Shown here: positions 54,577-63,655 of the stretch, one piece after another
Position numbering within the stretch: position 1 is the first letter of the stretch
Layout of the letters: every line of letters begins with the position of its first letter
Origin: Prevotellaceae bacterium UBA6417
GTDB lineage: Bacteria; Bacteroidota; Bacteroidia; Bacteroidales; Bacteroidaceae
DNA length: 64,000 nucleotides
Reading direction: 5' to 3'
Assembly: GCA_002439755.1 (NCBI GenBank)
Contig: DJPH01000014.1
Span: 11,337 to 75,336 of the forward strand
Notes under the pieces: generated by a model
Database searches by the model: none
The model's input: only the letters and a program-made list of their open reading frames with translations
What the model was told of the DNA's origin: nothing
Translations under genes and position numbers: made by a program

Positions 54577-55023
54577 ATGGAAGAAATACGCATCGTTGAG
54601 GTCAAGTCAGTGGTCCATGAATATGTGGCAGCCATCGACAGCCTACTGGAGCAGCTCACTCCCGGTTTGCCTCCCTTTACGGAAAGCGACCTGGTCAGCA
54701 TCGTCTCATGTCCCAACAGCCATCTGTTCCTGCTCCTGTCCGGCTGGAAAATCATAGGGATGATGACGATTGCAGTCTACAACTCGCCGACAGGCAAGAA
54801 AGCATGGGTAGAGGATGTCGTGGTAGACAAGGCATACCGCGGCAAACTGTTGGGCAGAAAGCTCATAACACATGCCGTGAACTATGTGCGCGAAATGGGC
54901 GACTGCGTGCTGATGCTCACCTCGAACTCATCGAGAAAAGCCGCCAACCACCTGTATCAGTCAGCAGGATTCGAACAGAAACCCACCAATGTCTACCGCA
55001 TGAAACTGTCCAAAGCCAAATGA
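54577..55023 (+). CDS. GNAT family N-acetyltransferase
   Basis: A 148-aa acetyl-CoA-dependent acetyltransferase. Motif A is VEDVVVDKAYRGKLLGRKLI (R-G-x-x-x-G-R acetyl-CoA loop), and ANHLYQSAGF is motif B. Complete single-domain size. The substrate (small molecule or protein N-terminus) cannot be inferred. Followed 47 nt later by the DUF3256 gene. Confidence 0.88.
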   Translation: MEEIRIVEVKSVVHEYVAAIDSLLEQLTPGLPPFTESDLVSIVSCPNSHLFLLLSGWKIIGMMTIAVYNSPTGKKAWVEDVVVDKAYRGKLLGRKLITHAVNYVREMGDCVLMLTSNSSRKAANHLYQSAGFEQKPTNVYRMKLSKAK

Positions 55024-55070
55024 CGGCATCGCATAACAGAAATATAAACAACCCCAAAAACCATAGTCAC

Positions 55071-55691
55071 ATGAAAGCATTCATAGCAACAGTATTCTTC
55101 TTCTGTCTCTCTGCAGTGCTTCAGGCACGAGACATGAAACAGTTATTCGTACAGATGCCCACAGAACTCTTGCCCGAACTCTCGGCCGACAACAAGTTGG
55201 ACTGTATAGACTTCCTGGCCAGCGGTATGAAGGCAACGGTGCAAAACAAATTCGGGGAAAACAGCTCGTTGCTGGTAATCAACGACAAGTATGCCCTGAT
55301 GAAAGTATCGTCGGCCATGCAGTGCGAAATGCGCCTCCTCACAGACGGCAGCGACAGCCTTATATGCATCGTAAAGACCTACTATACACCCGGAGCCGAA
55401 AGCACCGTCGAATTTTATGACACAAAATGGCACAAGCAGCCCTCGTCGGCCTACTTGACGATGCCCTCACTCAAAGACTTCGAAACATCACCCCTCTGCA
55501 ACACGCAGGCCCCGAAACCAGGCACCGTGCTGATACAGGCACGGCTCTCAGACTCGGAAGATGCCATCACCTTCACCCTGGACTGCTGGGACTCCAACCC
55601 CGACCTCAGAAACCAGTTGGAACAATGCCTCAAAAAAGAACTGCCCTACCGGTGGCAGAAAAACCGCTTCGAGCCGTCATCCACCCAATGA
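55071..55691 (+). CDS. DUF3256 family exported protein
   Basis: A 206-aa protein with a signal peptide (hydrophobic core IATVFFFCLSAVLQA) and the Bacteroidales DUF3256 pattern: LFVQMPTELLPEL, CIDFLASGMKA, then a beta-rich domain ending in RFEPSS. Function unknown. No lipobox; predicted periplasmic. The frame is open far upstream inside the GNAT gene, but only the ATG at 55071 gives a signal peptide and matches the family N-terminus. Confidence 0.8.
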   Translation: MKAFIATVFFFCLSAVLQARDMKQLFVQMPTELLPELSADNKLDCIDFLASGMKATVQNKFGENSSLLVINDKYALMKVSSAMQCEMRLLTDGSDSLICIVKTYYTPGAESTVEFYDTKWHKQPSSAYLTMPSLKDFETSPLCNTQAPKPGTVLIQARLSDSEDAITFTLDCWDSNPDLRNQLEQCLKKELPYRWQKNRFEPSSTQ

Positions 55692-55758
55692 CAACCATGG
55701 ATGCACCCAAAAAAACAGAAAAATAAGCCCTCAGCCGGCAAAAGCCACATTATGTTCG

Positions 55759-55766
55759 TATCTTTG
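55759..55766 (+). promoter_or_regulatory. -7 promoter box of tsaB
   Basis: TATCTTTG, 25 nt before the ATG. It probably drives tsaB and the following DUF4290-murA-rimM-dxr-rseP run. Confidence 0.55.
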
Positions 55767-55790
55767 CATTTCATTGAATGATTAAGTAGA

Positions 55791-56483
55791 ATGTCTTGCA
55801 TCGTACATATAGAAACAACGACAACAGTATGTTCGGTAGCCCTTAGTCAGGACGGACAATGTCTGATGTCGGAAGAAAAGTTCGACGGTCCCTCACACGG
55901 CACCGTCCTGGCTCCCTTTGTAGAGGAAGCCGTGTCGTTTGCCGACAGTCACGCCATCCCCATAGATGCAGTGGCCGTCAGCCGTGGCCCCGGCTCATAC
56001 ACCGGTCTGCGCATAGGAGCCTCTACGGCAAAAGGCCTTTGCTACGGCCGCAACCTGAAGCTCATAGCCGTATCAACGTTGGAACTGATGTGCGTACCGT
56101 TGCTCCTGTTCCACGACGAGCTGCCCTACGATGCCCTGTTCTGCCCCATGCTTGATGCCCGCCGGATGGAAGTATATTCGGCACTCTATACACGTAGCCT
56201 GAAAGAAGTGAAACCCGTCTCTGCCGAAATCATCGACGAGACCTCTTATCAGGACCTCCTGCAACAACACAAGATAGTGTTCTTCGGCAACGGGGCCGAA
56301 AAGTGCAAACAGACAATAGTGCACCCCAATGCCCTATTCATCGACGGCATCACTCCGCTGGCCAAATACATGTTTCCCCTCGCAGAAAAAGCATTGGCCC
56401 AAGGCATCACCGAAGACGTAGCCTATTTTGAACCCTTCTACCTTAAAGAATTCGTGGCCACAAAGCCCAGGAAACTCATTTGA
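55791..56483 (+). CDS. tsaB: tRNA t6A biosynthesis protein TsaB
   Basis: TsaB, the actin-like-fold partner of TsaD in making N6-threonylcarbamoyl-adenosine at tRNA position 37. 230 aa. HIETTTTVCSVAL is the N-terminal ASKHA strand, and AVSRGPGSYTGLRIGASTAKGLCYG is the family's diagnostic block. TsaB itself lacks catalytic residues. The modified base is the substrate of MtaB (3009-4421). Followed by DUF4290 after 1 nt. Confidence 0.94.
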   Translation: MSCIVHIETTTTVCSVALSQDGQCLMSEEKFDGPSHGTVLAPFVEEAVSFADSHAIPIDAVAVSRGPGSYTGLRIGASTAKGLCYGRNLKLIAVSTLELMCVPLLLFHDELPYDALFCPMLDARRMEVYSALYTRSLKEVKPVSAEIIDETSYQDLLQQHKIVFFGNGAEKCKQTIVHPNALFIDGITPLAKYMFPLAEKALAQGITEDVAYFEPFYLKEFVATKPRKLI

Positions 56484-56484
56484 C

Positions 56485-57006
56485 ATGGATTATAACACCG
56501 AAAGAGAAAGACTGATATTGCCCGAATACGGCCGCAACATACAGAACATGGTTGACTATGCCCTCACAATAGAAGACCGCAACCTGCGCCAGCGATGTGC
56601 AGTGACCATCATCCGGATAATGGGACAAATGTATCCCGCCATCAAGGAAATGCCCGATGCAGATGAAGTGCTTTGGAACCATCTGGCCCGCATGTCGCGA
56701 TATCAACTCGACATAGATTACCCCGTAGTCATAGACCAGGAAAAGGACGTAAACGCCAAACCTGCACCCATGCCTTACCCGATGACAAAGATACGCTACC
56801 GGCACTACGGCCATCTGATCGAGGCTTTGCTGAAAAAAACAGAAGAAATGGAAAGCGGCAAAGAGCGTGACGCTCTCCTCGGACTCGTGGCAAGCCAGAT
56901 GAAAAAAGACCTTTTCTATTGGAACAAGGACGCACTGAACGACAAGAAAATCGCCAACGACATAGCCGGTTACACCGACGGCAAGATACGGATTGACGTA
57001 AAGTGA
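56485..57006 (+). CDS. DUF4290 family protein
   Basis: A 173-aa predicted cytosolic helical protein of the Bacteroidetes DUF4290 family: MDYNTERERLILPEYGRNIQ at the start, LARMSRYQLDIDYP and MTKIRYRHYGHLIE in the middle. No catalytic motif is visible and no function is known. The ATG at 56485 is 1 nt after the tsaB stop; the frame is open further upstream but within tsaB. It stands just before murA, an arrangement I believe is common in Bacteroidales. Confidence 0.88.
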   Translation: MDYNTERERLILPEYGRNIQNMVDYALTIEDRNLRQRCAVTIIRIMGQMYPAIKEMPDADEVLWNHLARMSRYQLDIDYPVVIDQEKDVNAKPAPMPYPMTKIRYRHYGHLIEALLKKTEEMESGKERDALLGLVASQMKKDLFYWNKDALNDKKIANDIAGYTDGKIRIDVK

Positions 57007-57030
57007 CAGCGGCAAAACAGCACACGGCGC

Positions 57031-58335
57031 ATGGCATCATTTATCATTGAAGGCGGTCATCGGCTGGAAGGCGAGATTGTACCCCAAGGAGCGAAAAACG
57101 AAGCCTTGGAAGTCATTTGTGCAACTCTGCTGACTCCCGAGAAAGTCACTATAAAGAACATACCCGAAATTCTCGATGTTCACCATCTCATAACCCTGAT
57201 GCGCAAGCTCGGGGTTAAAGTCAAAAAGACTTGCAATGGCGAATATACGTTTCAGGCAGATGGCATAGATTTAGACTACATCCATACACAGGAGTTCCTC
57301 AACAAATGCGCAGCGTTGCGTGGATCTGTAATGCTTGCAGGTCCCTTATTGGCTCGTTTCGGCCAAACAGTCCTGGCAAAACCGGGTGGTGATAAGATAG
57401 GTCGCAGGCGTATGGATACACACATCCAAGGCTTCGAAAAGCTGGGTGCAAAGTTTCAAGTCGACACAACCAACTCCTATTATATAATAGAAGCAGAGCA
57501 GCTCAAGGGAACCTACATGCTGCTTGACGAGGCATCCGTGACCGGAACTGCAAACATCATAATGGCAGCTGTGCTGGCCCAAGGCACAACAACTATATAC
57601 AACGCAGCTTGCGAACCCTACATACAGCAGCTTTGCCACCTGCTCAACGCCATGGGCGCTTGTATAAGTGGGGTGGCATCAAACCTGCTGACCATAACCG
57701 GCGTCAAGGCATTGCACGGTGCCGCACACAAGATATTGCCCGATATGATTGAAGTGGGAAGCTTCATCGGTATGTCGGCCATGTTGGGCGGAGGCCTTAC
57801 CATCAAAGATACTTCCATAAACAACCTGGGCATCATACCCAGGGCCTTTCAGCGTCTGGGCATACAATTGGAGTTCCAGGGCGAAGACATTGTAGTGCCT
57901 CCTCAGGAACATTATCAGATAGAATCCTTCATTGACGGCTCTTTCATGACCATCGACGATGCTCCCTGGCCCGGACTCACGCCCGATTTGTTAAGCGTAT
58001 TGATCGTTGTGGCAACGCAGGCAAAAGGTTCCGTGCTGTTTCATCAGAAGATGTTTGAAAGCAGGTTGTTCTTTGTAGACCGCCTAATTGACATGGGAGC
58101 CCAGATAATATTGTGCGATCCTCACCGTGCCGTTGTTGTCGGCCATGACCATGAAATGCGGCTTCGTGCCCGCAGGATGGCATCTCCCGACATACGTGCC
58201 GGCATTGCATTGCTCATAGCTGCATTGAGTGCAGATGGCATAAGTCGCATTGACAATGTTGAACAGATAGACCGCGGTTACGAGAGTATCGACCGGCGAC
58301 TCAACTTATTGGGAGCTAATATAGGGCGCGAATGA
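57031..58335 (+). CDS. murA: UDP-GlcNAc enolpyruvyl transferase MurA (Cys-to-Asp form)
   Basis: First committed step of peptidoglycan synthesis: transfers enolpyruvate from PEP to UDP-N-acetylglucosamine. The 434-aa protein has the inside-out barrel pattern with Lys22 (GAKNEAL), GPLLARFGQ and DMIEVGSFIGM. The active-site loop reads PGGDKIGRR: Asp121 stands where E. coli has Cys115, the residue alkylated by fosfomycin. Asp-type MurA enzymes are active but insensitive to that drug (known from Mycobacterium and Chlamydia). Overlaps rimM by ATGA. Confidence 0.95.
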   Translation: MASFIIEGGHRLEGEIVPQGAKNEALEVICATLLTPEKVTIKNIPEILDVHHLITLMRKLGVKVKKTCNGEYTFQADGIDLDYIHTQEFLNKCAALRGSVMLAGPLLARFGQTVLAKPGGDKIGRRRMDTHIQGFEKLGAKFQVDTTNSYYIIEAEQLKGTYMLLDEASVTGTANIIMAAVLAQGTTTIYNAACEPYIQQLCHLLNAMGACISGVASNLLTITGVKALHGAAHKILPDMIEVGSFIGMSAMLGGGLTIKDTSINNLGIIPRAFQRLGIQLEFQGEDIVVPPQEHYQIESFIDGSFMTIDDAPWPGLTPDLLSVLIVVATQAKGSVLFHQKMFESRLFFVDRLIDMGAQIILCDPHRAVVVGHDHEMRLRARRMASPDIRAGIALLIAALSADGISRIDNVEQIDRGYESIDRRLNLLGANIGRE

Positions 58336-58859
58336 TAAAGGATAACGACGTTTTCAGGATTGGAACCATACAGCGTCCTCATGGCCTGCACGGTGAGGTG
58401 GAGATGCGATTCACCGATGATGTGTTTGACCGCTCCGATTGCGAATACCTGTTTCTTAGGATAGAAGGGCTGTATGTTCCCTTTTTCATGGAAGAGTATC
58501 GCTTCAAGAGCAACGAAGCTGTCATAATGAAGTTCGAACGTGTCGACGATGAAGCAGCCGCAAGGCGCATCAGTGGCACCGAAGTGTTCTTTCCTTTGAG
58601 CGAGACGGTAGGCCATTCCGAGGCTCCGCTCACGTGGAACTTCCTGACGGGTTTCACTGTCTTTGACTCTGTTGCCGGCGAGATTGGCATTATACAGTCG
58701 GTCGATTCGTCCAATGCCAACATACTTCTTCATGTGCAGAGAATAGACGGCACGGAGGTATTGTTGCCATTGCACACCGATTTGGTCGTGGGCTGTGACG
58801 AAAAGAAACGCTGTCTGACACTCAGCCTTCCCGAAGGCCTGTTATCCTTAAACAACTGA
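58332..58859 (+). CDS. rimM: Ribosome maturation factor RimM
   Basis: Assists 30S subunit assembly (16S rRNA 3' major domain, with S19). 175 aa: N-terminal RimM barrel (FRIGTIQRPHGLHGEVEM) and C-terminal PRC barrel (LTGFTVFDSVAGEIGIIQSV, VLLPLHTDLV). Its ATG overlaps the murA stop (ATGA), indicating coupled translation. Usual partners rpsP and trmD are absent here, a Bacteroidales-type arrangement. Confidence 0.93.
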   Translation: MIKDNDVFRIGTIQRPHGLHGEVEMRFTDDVFDRSDCEYLFLRIEGLYVPFFMEEYRFKSNEAVIMKFERVDDEAAARRISGTEVFFPLSETVGHSEAPLTWNFLTGFTVFDSVAGEIGIIQSVDSSNANILLHVQRIDGTEVLLPLHTDLVVGCDEKKRCLTLSLPEGLLSLNN

Positions 58860-58866
58860 CTCATCC

Positions 58867-60024
58867 ATGAAGAAACGCATAGCAATACTGGGTTCTACAG
58901 GCTCCATTGGCACTCAGGCCCTTCAAGTGATATCCGAACATCCCGATTTGTTTGAAGCCGAAGTGCTCACTGCCAACAACCAGGCCGCTCTTCTCATAGA
59001 GCAGGCCCGCCGGTTCAGGCCCAATATGGTAGTGATTGCCAATGAAGACCTCTACGAAACGGTCTGCCGGGGCTTAGACGATTTGCCCGTCAAGGTCTAT
59101 TGTGGCGAGGCTGCCCTTTGTGAGGTTGTCGAGAGCGATACGGTAGATGTCGTGTTGACTGCTTTGGTGGGCTTTGCCGGTTTGCAGCCAACCATTCATG
59201 CCATTCGAGCCCGCAAGCAGATAGCATTGGCAAACAAGGAGACCCTCGTTGTTGCAGGTGAGCTGGTCACACGTCTGGCACAGCACTATAGGGTCCCTAT
59301 ATTGCCCGTCGACAGTGAGCATTCGGCCATTTTCCAATGCCTGGCAGGTGAGGGAGATAATGCCATAGACAAGATTTTGCTAACCGCTTCGGGTGGCCCT
59401 TTCCGATGCTTATCCAAGGAAGAGTTGTCGCGTGTCACTCCCTCGCAAGCCTTGTGTCATCCCAACTGGCATATGGGGGCCAAGATCACCATTGACTCGG
59501 CCACGATGATGAACAAAGGCTTTGAAGTGATAGAGGCGCGCTGGCTTTTTGGCATCGGTCCGCAACAAATTGAGGTGCTTATTCACCCACAATCGGTGAT
59601 ACATTCGGCAGTTCAGTTTGAAGATGGTGCGGTAAAGGCCCAGCTGGGTGTACCGGATATGCGTCTTCCCATCCAATATGCCTTGACCTATCCCGACAGA
59701 CTGCCGCTTTCGGGCCCGCGTCTCAATCTGTTTGATTTGGGAAGTCTCACCTTCGAGCGTCCCGATACCGACAGGTTTCCGTGTCTCAGTCTGGCCTACG
59801 AGGCCTTGGAGCGAGGCGGCAATACTGCCTGTGTGGTCAACACGGCCAACGAGGTGATGAACCGTGCCTTCCGTGACGGGCTCATCGGATTTGCCGACAT
59901 TTACCGCAACATCAGGCGTGTCATGGACTTGATTCCTTATGATGCGCACCCCACTTTTGATACATATATTGCCACCGATGCCGAAGCACGCAGGGTGGCA
60001 GCAAGCATAATCCAACAACAGTAA
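58867..60024 (+). CDS. dxr: 1-Deoxy-D-xylulose 5-phosphate reductoisomerase (Dxr/IspC)
   Basis: Second step of the MEP isoprenoid pathway, giving 2-C-methylerythritol 4-phosphate with NADPH. 385 aa. NADPH motif GSTGSIGTQAL, ALANKETLVVAG, VDSEHSAIFQC (metal-binding Asp and Glu), ASGGPF, and HPNWHMGAKITIDSATMMNKG are all intact. Isoprenoids feed undecaprenyl phosphate for the murA pathway and menaquinone. It lies 7 nt after rimM and 5 nt before rseP. Confidence 0.96.
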   Translation: MKKRIAILGSTGSIGTQALQVISEHPDLFEAEVLTANNQAALLIEQARRFRPNMVVIANEDLYETVCRGLDDLPVKVYCGEAALCEVVESDTVDVVLTALVGFAGLQPTIHAIRARKQIALANKETLVVAGELVTRLAQHYRVPILPVDSEHSAIFQCLAGEGDNAIDKILLTASGGPFRCLSKEELSRVTPSQALCHPNWHMGAKITIDSATMMNKGFEVIEARWLFGIGPQQIEVLIHPQSVIHSAVQFEDGAVKAQLGVPDMRLPIQYALTYPDRLPLSGPRLNLFDLGSLTFERPDTDRFPCLSLAYEALERGGNTACVVNTANEVMNRAFRDGLIGFADIYRNIRRVMDLIPYDAHPTFDTYIATDAEARRVAASIIQQQ

Positions 60025-60029
60025 TATTT

Positions 60030-61421
60030 ATGGAAGCATTCCTGATAAGAGCATTACAGCTCATTTTGTGTTTTTCGATACTCATTCTTCTGCATGAGGG
60101 CGGCCACTTTTTCTTTGCCAAGCTCTTCAAGGTGCGTGTAGAAAAGTTCTGCCTATTCTTTGATCCTTGGAAGACATTGTTGAAGTTTCGTCCCAAGAAG
60201 TCAGATACCGAATATTGTCTCGGCTGGCTTCCGTTGGGCGGATATGTAAAGATCTCGGGCATGATTGACGAATCCATGGACACGCAACAGATGAAACAGC
60301 CGCCCCAGCCCTGGGAGTTTCGCTCCCATCCTGCCTGGCAACGCTTGTTGATTATGCTGGGGGGTGTGCTGGTCAACTTTATATTGGCGCTGTTCATCTA
60401 TTCCATGATTCTCTTTTATTGGGGCGAGACCTACATCCCGCTTGACCGGATGTCGAAGGGCATGCAGTTCAATAATGAGGCCAAGGCTTTGGGTTTTAAG
60501 GATGGCGACGTGTTGCTCTCGACCGATAAGCGTGCTTTCAAACGTTTTGACAGCAGCGAGAGCATAGGTTCGGTCTACCGTGACATCTCGTCGGCCCAGT
60601 ATGTAACGGTGCTGCGCAACGGCCATAAGGTCAACGTGGATATACCGGCCGATGGGCTCAACATGCTCAATATGTTCCGTGCCGTGCCACCTTTTGTGTC
60701 CACCTATGTGCCGTCTGTGATAGATAGTGTTGTAGCGGGCACTCCTGCCGCCAAGGCAGGCATCTGCAAGGGAGACCGCCTGATGGCTTTCAATCAGTCC
60801 AAGGTGGTTACGTGGAATGACTTTAATGTGGCCATCCAACAACTCAGTGACCGCCTTGTGGGTGCACCTACCGACGACAGCCTTGCGGCACGTCACGTCA
60901 GCGTGGTGGTGAGCCGTGCCCGCACCCATAAGATAGATACCTTGAAGCTCATGCTGATGCCTTCCCTGACCATGGGGGTTATCAAGGCGAGCCCTTACAC
61001 CATGTACAAGCCCGTCACGGTCAAGTATGGTTTCTTCGAGTCTATTCCGGCAGGCATCAATCACGGCATTGACGTGCTGGCAGGCTATGTCGACGACTTG
61101 AAATACCTGTTTACCAAGGAAGGAGCCCGCAGTGTAGGCTCGTTTGGTGCAATAGGCAGCATGTTTCCTACGTCATGGGATTGGCAGCGCTTTTGGGAGT
61201 TGACGGCTTTCATCAGCATCATCCTGGCCTTCATGAACCTGTTGCCGATACCTGCTCTCGACGGTGGCCATGTGTTGTTCCTGCTGTGCGAAATCATCAC
61301 GCGCCGCAAACCGAGCGAAAAGTTCATGGAGCGCGCCCAGATGGTGGGCATGATCATCCTGCTGGTGCTGATGGTCTATGCCGTCGGCAACGATGTGTTG
61401 CGCTTCATTTTCCATATGTAA
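60030..61421 (+). CDS. rseP: RseP-type site-2 intramembrane metalloprotease
   Basis: A 463-aa membrane zinc protease that cuts transmembrane substrates such as anti-sigma factors or signal-peptide remnants. HEGGH (His22, Glu23, His26) is the zinc site in the first transmembrane helix, and LLPIPALDGGHVLF holds the third ligand, Asp, in the penultimate helix region. Two PDZ-like domains (about 145-220 and 225-330) lie in the periplasm; the second has the clearer carboxylate loop. Ends the murA-rimM-dxr-rseP run. Confidence 0.95.
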   Translation: MEAFLIRALQLILCFSILILLHEGGHFFFAKLFKVRVEKFCLFFDPWKTLLKFRPKKSDTEYCLGWLPLGGYVKISGMIDESMDTQQMKQPPQPWEFRSHPAWQRLLIMLGGVLVNFILALFIYSMILFYWGETYIPLDRMSKGMQFNNEAKALGFKDGDVLLSTDKRAFKRFDSSESIGSVYRDISSAQYVTVLRNGHKVNVDIPADGLNMLNMFRAVPPFVSTYVPSVIDSVVAGTPAAKAGICKGDRLMAFNQSKVVTWNDFNVAIQQLSDRLVGAPTDDSLAARHVSVVVSRARTHKIDTLKLMLMPSLTMGVIKASPYTMYKPVTVKYGFFESIPAGINHGIDVLAGYVDDLKYLFTKEGARSVGSFGAIGSMFPTSWDWQRFWELTAFISIILAFMNLLPIPALDGGHVLFLLCEIITRRKPSEKFMERAQMVGMIILLVLMVYAVGNDVLRFIFHM

Positions 61422-61469
61422 GAGGGCTGCGGCCCATCGCTTGCTATAACCGTTCTTTAGTGTACTCTT

Positions 61470-63152
61470 GTGAAATACAGATTTTTGCAGCTCTTATTGT
61501 GCCTTGTCTGCATTCCATTGTGGGCAGGCATACGGGTCAATGGCCTGAGGCCTGCCTATGATTCCCTATGGAACATGTACCTTTATGCCTTGCCCGAGGG
61601 GTGTTTCCATGGCGACAGCTGCCGTCTGACCATTACGATTGACAGTGTGCAGCCCAACACTGTTTATTTTGTAGATGCCGAAGTGATCAGGGGCGATTCG
61701 CTTACCTTGGACATTATCCCCGCGAAGGCAATGACAGGCTGCCGCATTCTTTCAGTGTCGGCCGATACATTGCTGATCGACAGACTGATGTTTACGTCGC
61801 TTCCGATAGTGCAGCTGGAGGGTGAGTTCGGCTATGACTATATGCAGGGACGTTTCGGGTTGCAGGCTGCCGATTCGCTGACTGCCGGACGGCTGTTGGC
61901 CAAAATAAAGTGGCGGGGCGGCTCAACCAACGGTGAAGGCAGGCACAAACGCAACTATCATGTCAAGTTTCTTGCTGATACGCTTGGCGGGGAACAAGAG
62001 GTGAACTTCATGGGTTTCAGGTCGAGCGACAGCTGGATATTGGATGCGGCCCAGGTCGATTTGAGCAGAATCCGCAACAGGACGTGCACCGATTTGTGGA
62101 ACGATTTTGCCCGCCGTCCCTATTATGCTGCCAAGGAACCCGAGGCACGCAGCGGTGCAAGAGGCCGTTTTGTAGAGCTCTTCCTCAACCATCGCTACAT
62201 GGGAGTCTATTCTTTGGGCGAAGCCATCGACAGAAAGCAGCTCAAGCTGAAGAAATATAAGAATGAGGAGATAAGAGGGCAGCTGTGGAAAACCAAGGCA
62301 TGGACGACAGATGTGACCATGTACGGAGTGCCCGAATATGATAATGAGCAGGAAAGCATGGGCGGATATGAAACCAAGTATCCGAAGCTCGACAAGGCTT
62401 TTCCCACCGACTATTCGGTCATTCACAACGCCATCAGGCTGGTGGCCGAAAGCAACGACAGTGTCTTTGAGGCATGTGTGGGCGACTGTTTCGACTTGCC
62501 TGTGCTGACCGACTACTATGTGTTTCTTCATACTGTCTATGCCATCGACAACAATGGCAAGAACATGTATTGGGCATGCCATGACAAGACCGTCTCGCCC
62601 AAGCTGACCTTGGCCGTGTGGGACCTTGATGCCACAATCGGGGGCAACGTGGATTGCAATGAAATCAGGACAGAGCCTTTGGCTCCCTGCAACGACTTTA
62701 TGGACAGGTTTGGCTACCTGAATCTCCTCCGCCGGCTGTATCAAGGCAATCTGTGCGGCTTCCGCGATGCCGTAAATGAACGCTTCTGGCAGTTGCGTGA
62801 GGGATGTCTGCACACCGATTCCCTGGTGGCGCGCTTCATGGGCAATATAGAGAAATTGCAGCTTTGCGGCGCAGCCGAGCGTGAAGAACGGCGGTGGAGC
62901 GGTGATTCTGACTTATGTTACAGGGAGCTTTGTCTACACGACGAGGCTGCCTATATGGCGGATTGGATAAGGCGGCATATGCAGTTTCTCGACGAAGAAG
63001 TCTTTAATCGGAGTGCTTCGGCTGTACATTCCGTGAAGCGCGATGCGGCTCATCGCGATGTGGTGTACGACCTTTTCGGACGTCCTGTTGATACAGCCAG
63101 GATGTCGCCGGGTCTATACATCAGGAACGGACGTCTTTATCAGAAGAAGTAG
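61470..63152 (+). CDS. Secreted CotH-kinase family protein with type IX-like C-terminal tail
   Basis: A 560-aa exported protein related to CotH, a spore-coat protein kinase family also found outside spore formers. Signal peptide (FLQLLLCLVCIPLWAG), a beta-rich N-terminal domain (about 20-125), then the CotH domain: KIKWRGGSTNG and KRNYHVKF, FVELFLNHRYMGVYSLGEAIDR, and WDLDATIGGN (metal-binding Asp pair) near residue 390. The last 30 residues (VYDLFGRPVDT, MSPGLYIRNGRLYQ) have the pattern of a type IX sorting tail, as in the lectin-like protein. Start is GTG at 61470. A TACTCTTG sits directly at the start, so the true start or promoter could differ. Kinase activity is possible, not shown. Confidence 0.82.
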   Translation: MKYRFLQLLLCLVCIPLWAGIRVNGLRPAYDSLWNMYLYALPEGCFHGDSCRLTITIDSVQPNTVYFVDAEVIRGDSLTLDIIPAKAMTGCRILSVSADTLLIDRLMFTSLPIVQLEGEFGYDYMQGRFGLQAADSLTAGRLLAKIKWRGGSTNGEGRHKRNYHVKFLADTLGGEQEVNFMGFRSSDSWILDAAQVDLSRIRNRTCTDLWNDFARRPYYAAKEPEARSGARGRFVELFLNHRYMGVYSLGEAIDRKQLKLKKYKNEEIRGQLWKTKAWTTDVTMYGVPEYDNEQESMGGYETKYPKLDKAFPTDYSVIHNAIRLVAESNDSVFEACVGDCFDLPVLTDYYVFLHTVYAIDNNGKNMYWACHDKTVSPKLTLAVWDLDATIGGNVDCNEIRTEPLAPCNDFMDRFGYLNLLRRLYQGNLCGFRDAVNERFWQLREGCLHTDSLVARFMGNIEKLQLCGAAEREERRWSGDSDLCYRELCLHDEAAYMADWIRRHMQFLDEEVFNRSASAVHSVKRDAAHRDVVYDLFGRPVDTARMSPGLYIRNGRLYQKK

Positions 63153-63458
63153 CAGGGCTTGGCAATTTAAGTTAATATATTGACAACTTTAACTGCTTAA
63201 TTGTTAATTTTAAGTGCTGGATTTGTGCGGAATTTTTGTGCAAAACAGCACATAAAACCGGCTTTTCCGACCTTTTTACAGGCTGAAAATGCCGTTTCAA
63301 GCCTTGCAAAATGGCTCATAAGCCCCCTCAATTAGGTAAAACAGCTGTGAAAAATCCGTTTTTCGGGTCTCATAAGATACTTTTTGCAGCCGTCGATTGG
63401 TGGTAGCAAGGTGGGTTTTCTGCCCGTTTGTGGCATGCCGTCACGGAGCATTGGGTGA
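63153..63458. other. AT-rich intergenic region after the CotH-family gene
   Basis: About 300 nt of AT-rich non-coding sequence with several short TTAA-type inverted repeats (AGTTAA / TTAACT around 63170-63200). No gene or terminator of good quality is seen. Confidence 0.4.
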
Positions 63459-63655
63459 GCGATGTGTACATGTCGAGGCTGCGATGTGTACAGTTTGTGC
63501 GTGCGATATGTACATGTCTCAGGTAGTGATGTGTACATATCAGTGGGTGCGATGTGTACAGTTTGTGCGAGCGATGTGTACATGTGTGAGTAGCGATATG
63601 TACATATCGCAGGGTGTAATGTGTAGGGATCGTGCGTGCGATGTGTACAGACCTA
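63459..63655 (+). repeat. Palindromic-unit array (copy E, nine units)
   Basis: Units of the type GCGATGTGTACA start at 63459, 63481, 63503, 63526, 63549, 63571, 63593, 63616 and 63638, with spacings of 22, 22, 23, 23, 22, 22, 23 and 22 bp. Most cores read TGTACA (unit 8 is TGTAGG). The right half of each unit varies more than in copy C: ATATCGC, ATGTCGAG or GTTTGTGC. It follows the CotH-family gene 3' end. The period rules out coding function, and the short open frames here are spurious. Confidence 0.9.

Noticed and set aside
61923..62813. Antisense open frame of about 296 codons in the CotH-family gene
   Set aside because: No homology pattern or promoter; overlaps the conserved catalytic part of the sense gene.
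63459..63655. CRISPR array
   Set aside because: The period is 22-23 bp with no unique spacers, and no cas genes are present; the units are palindromes placed head to tail.
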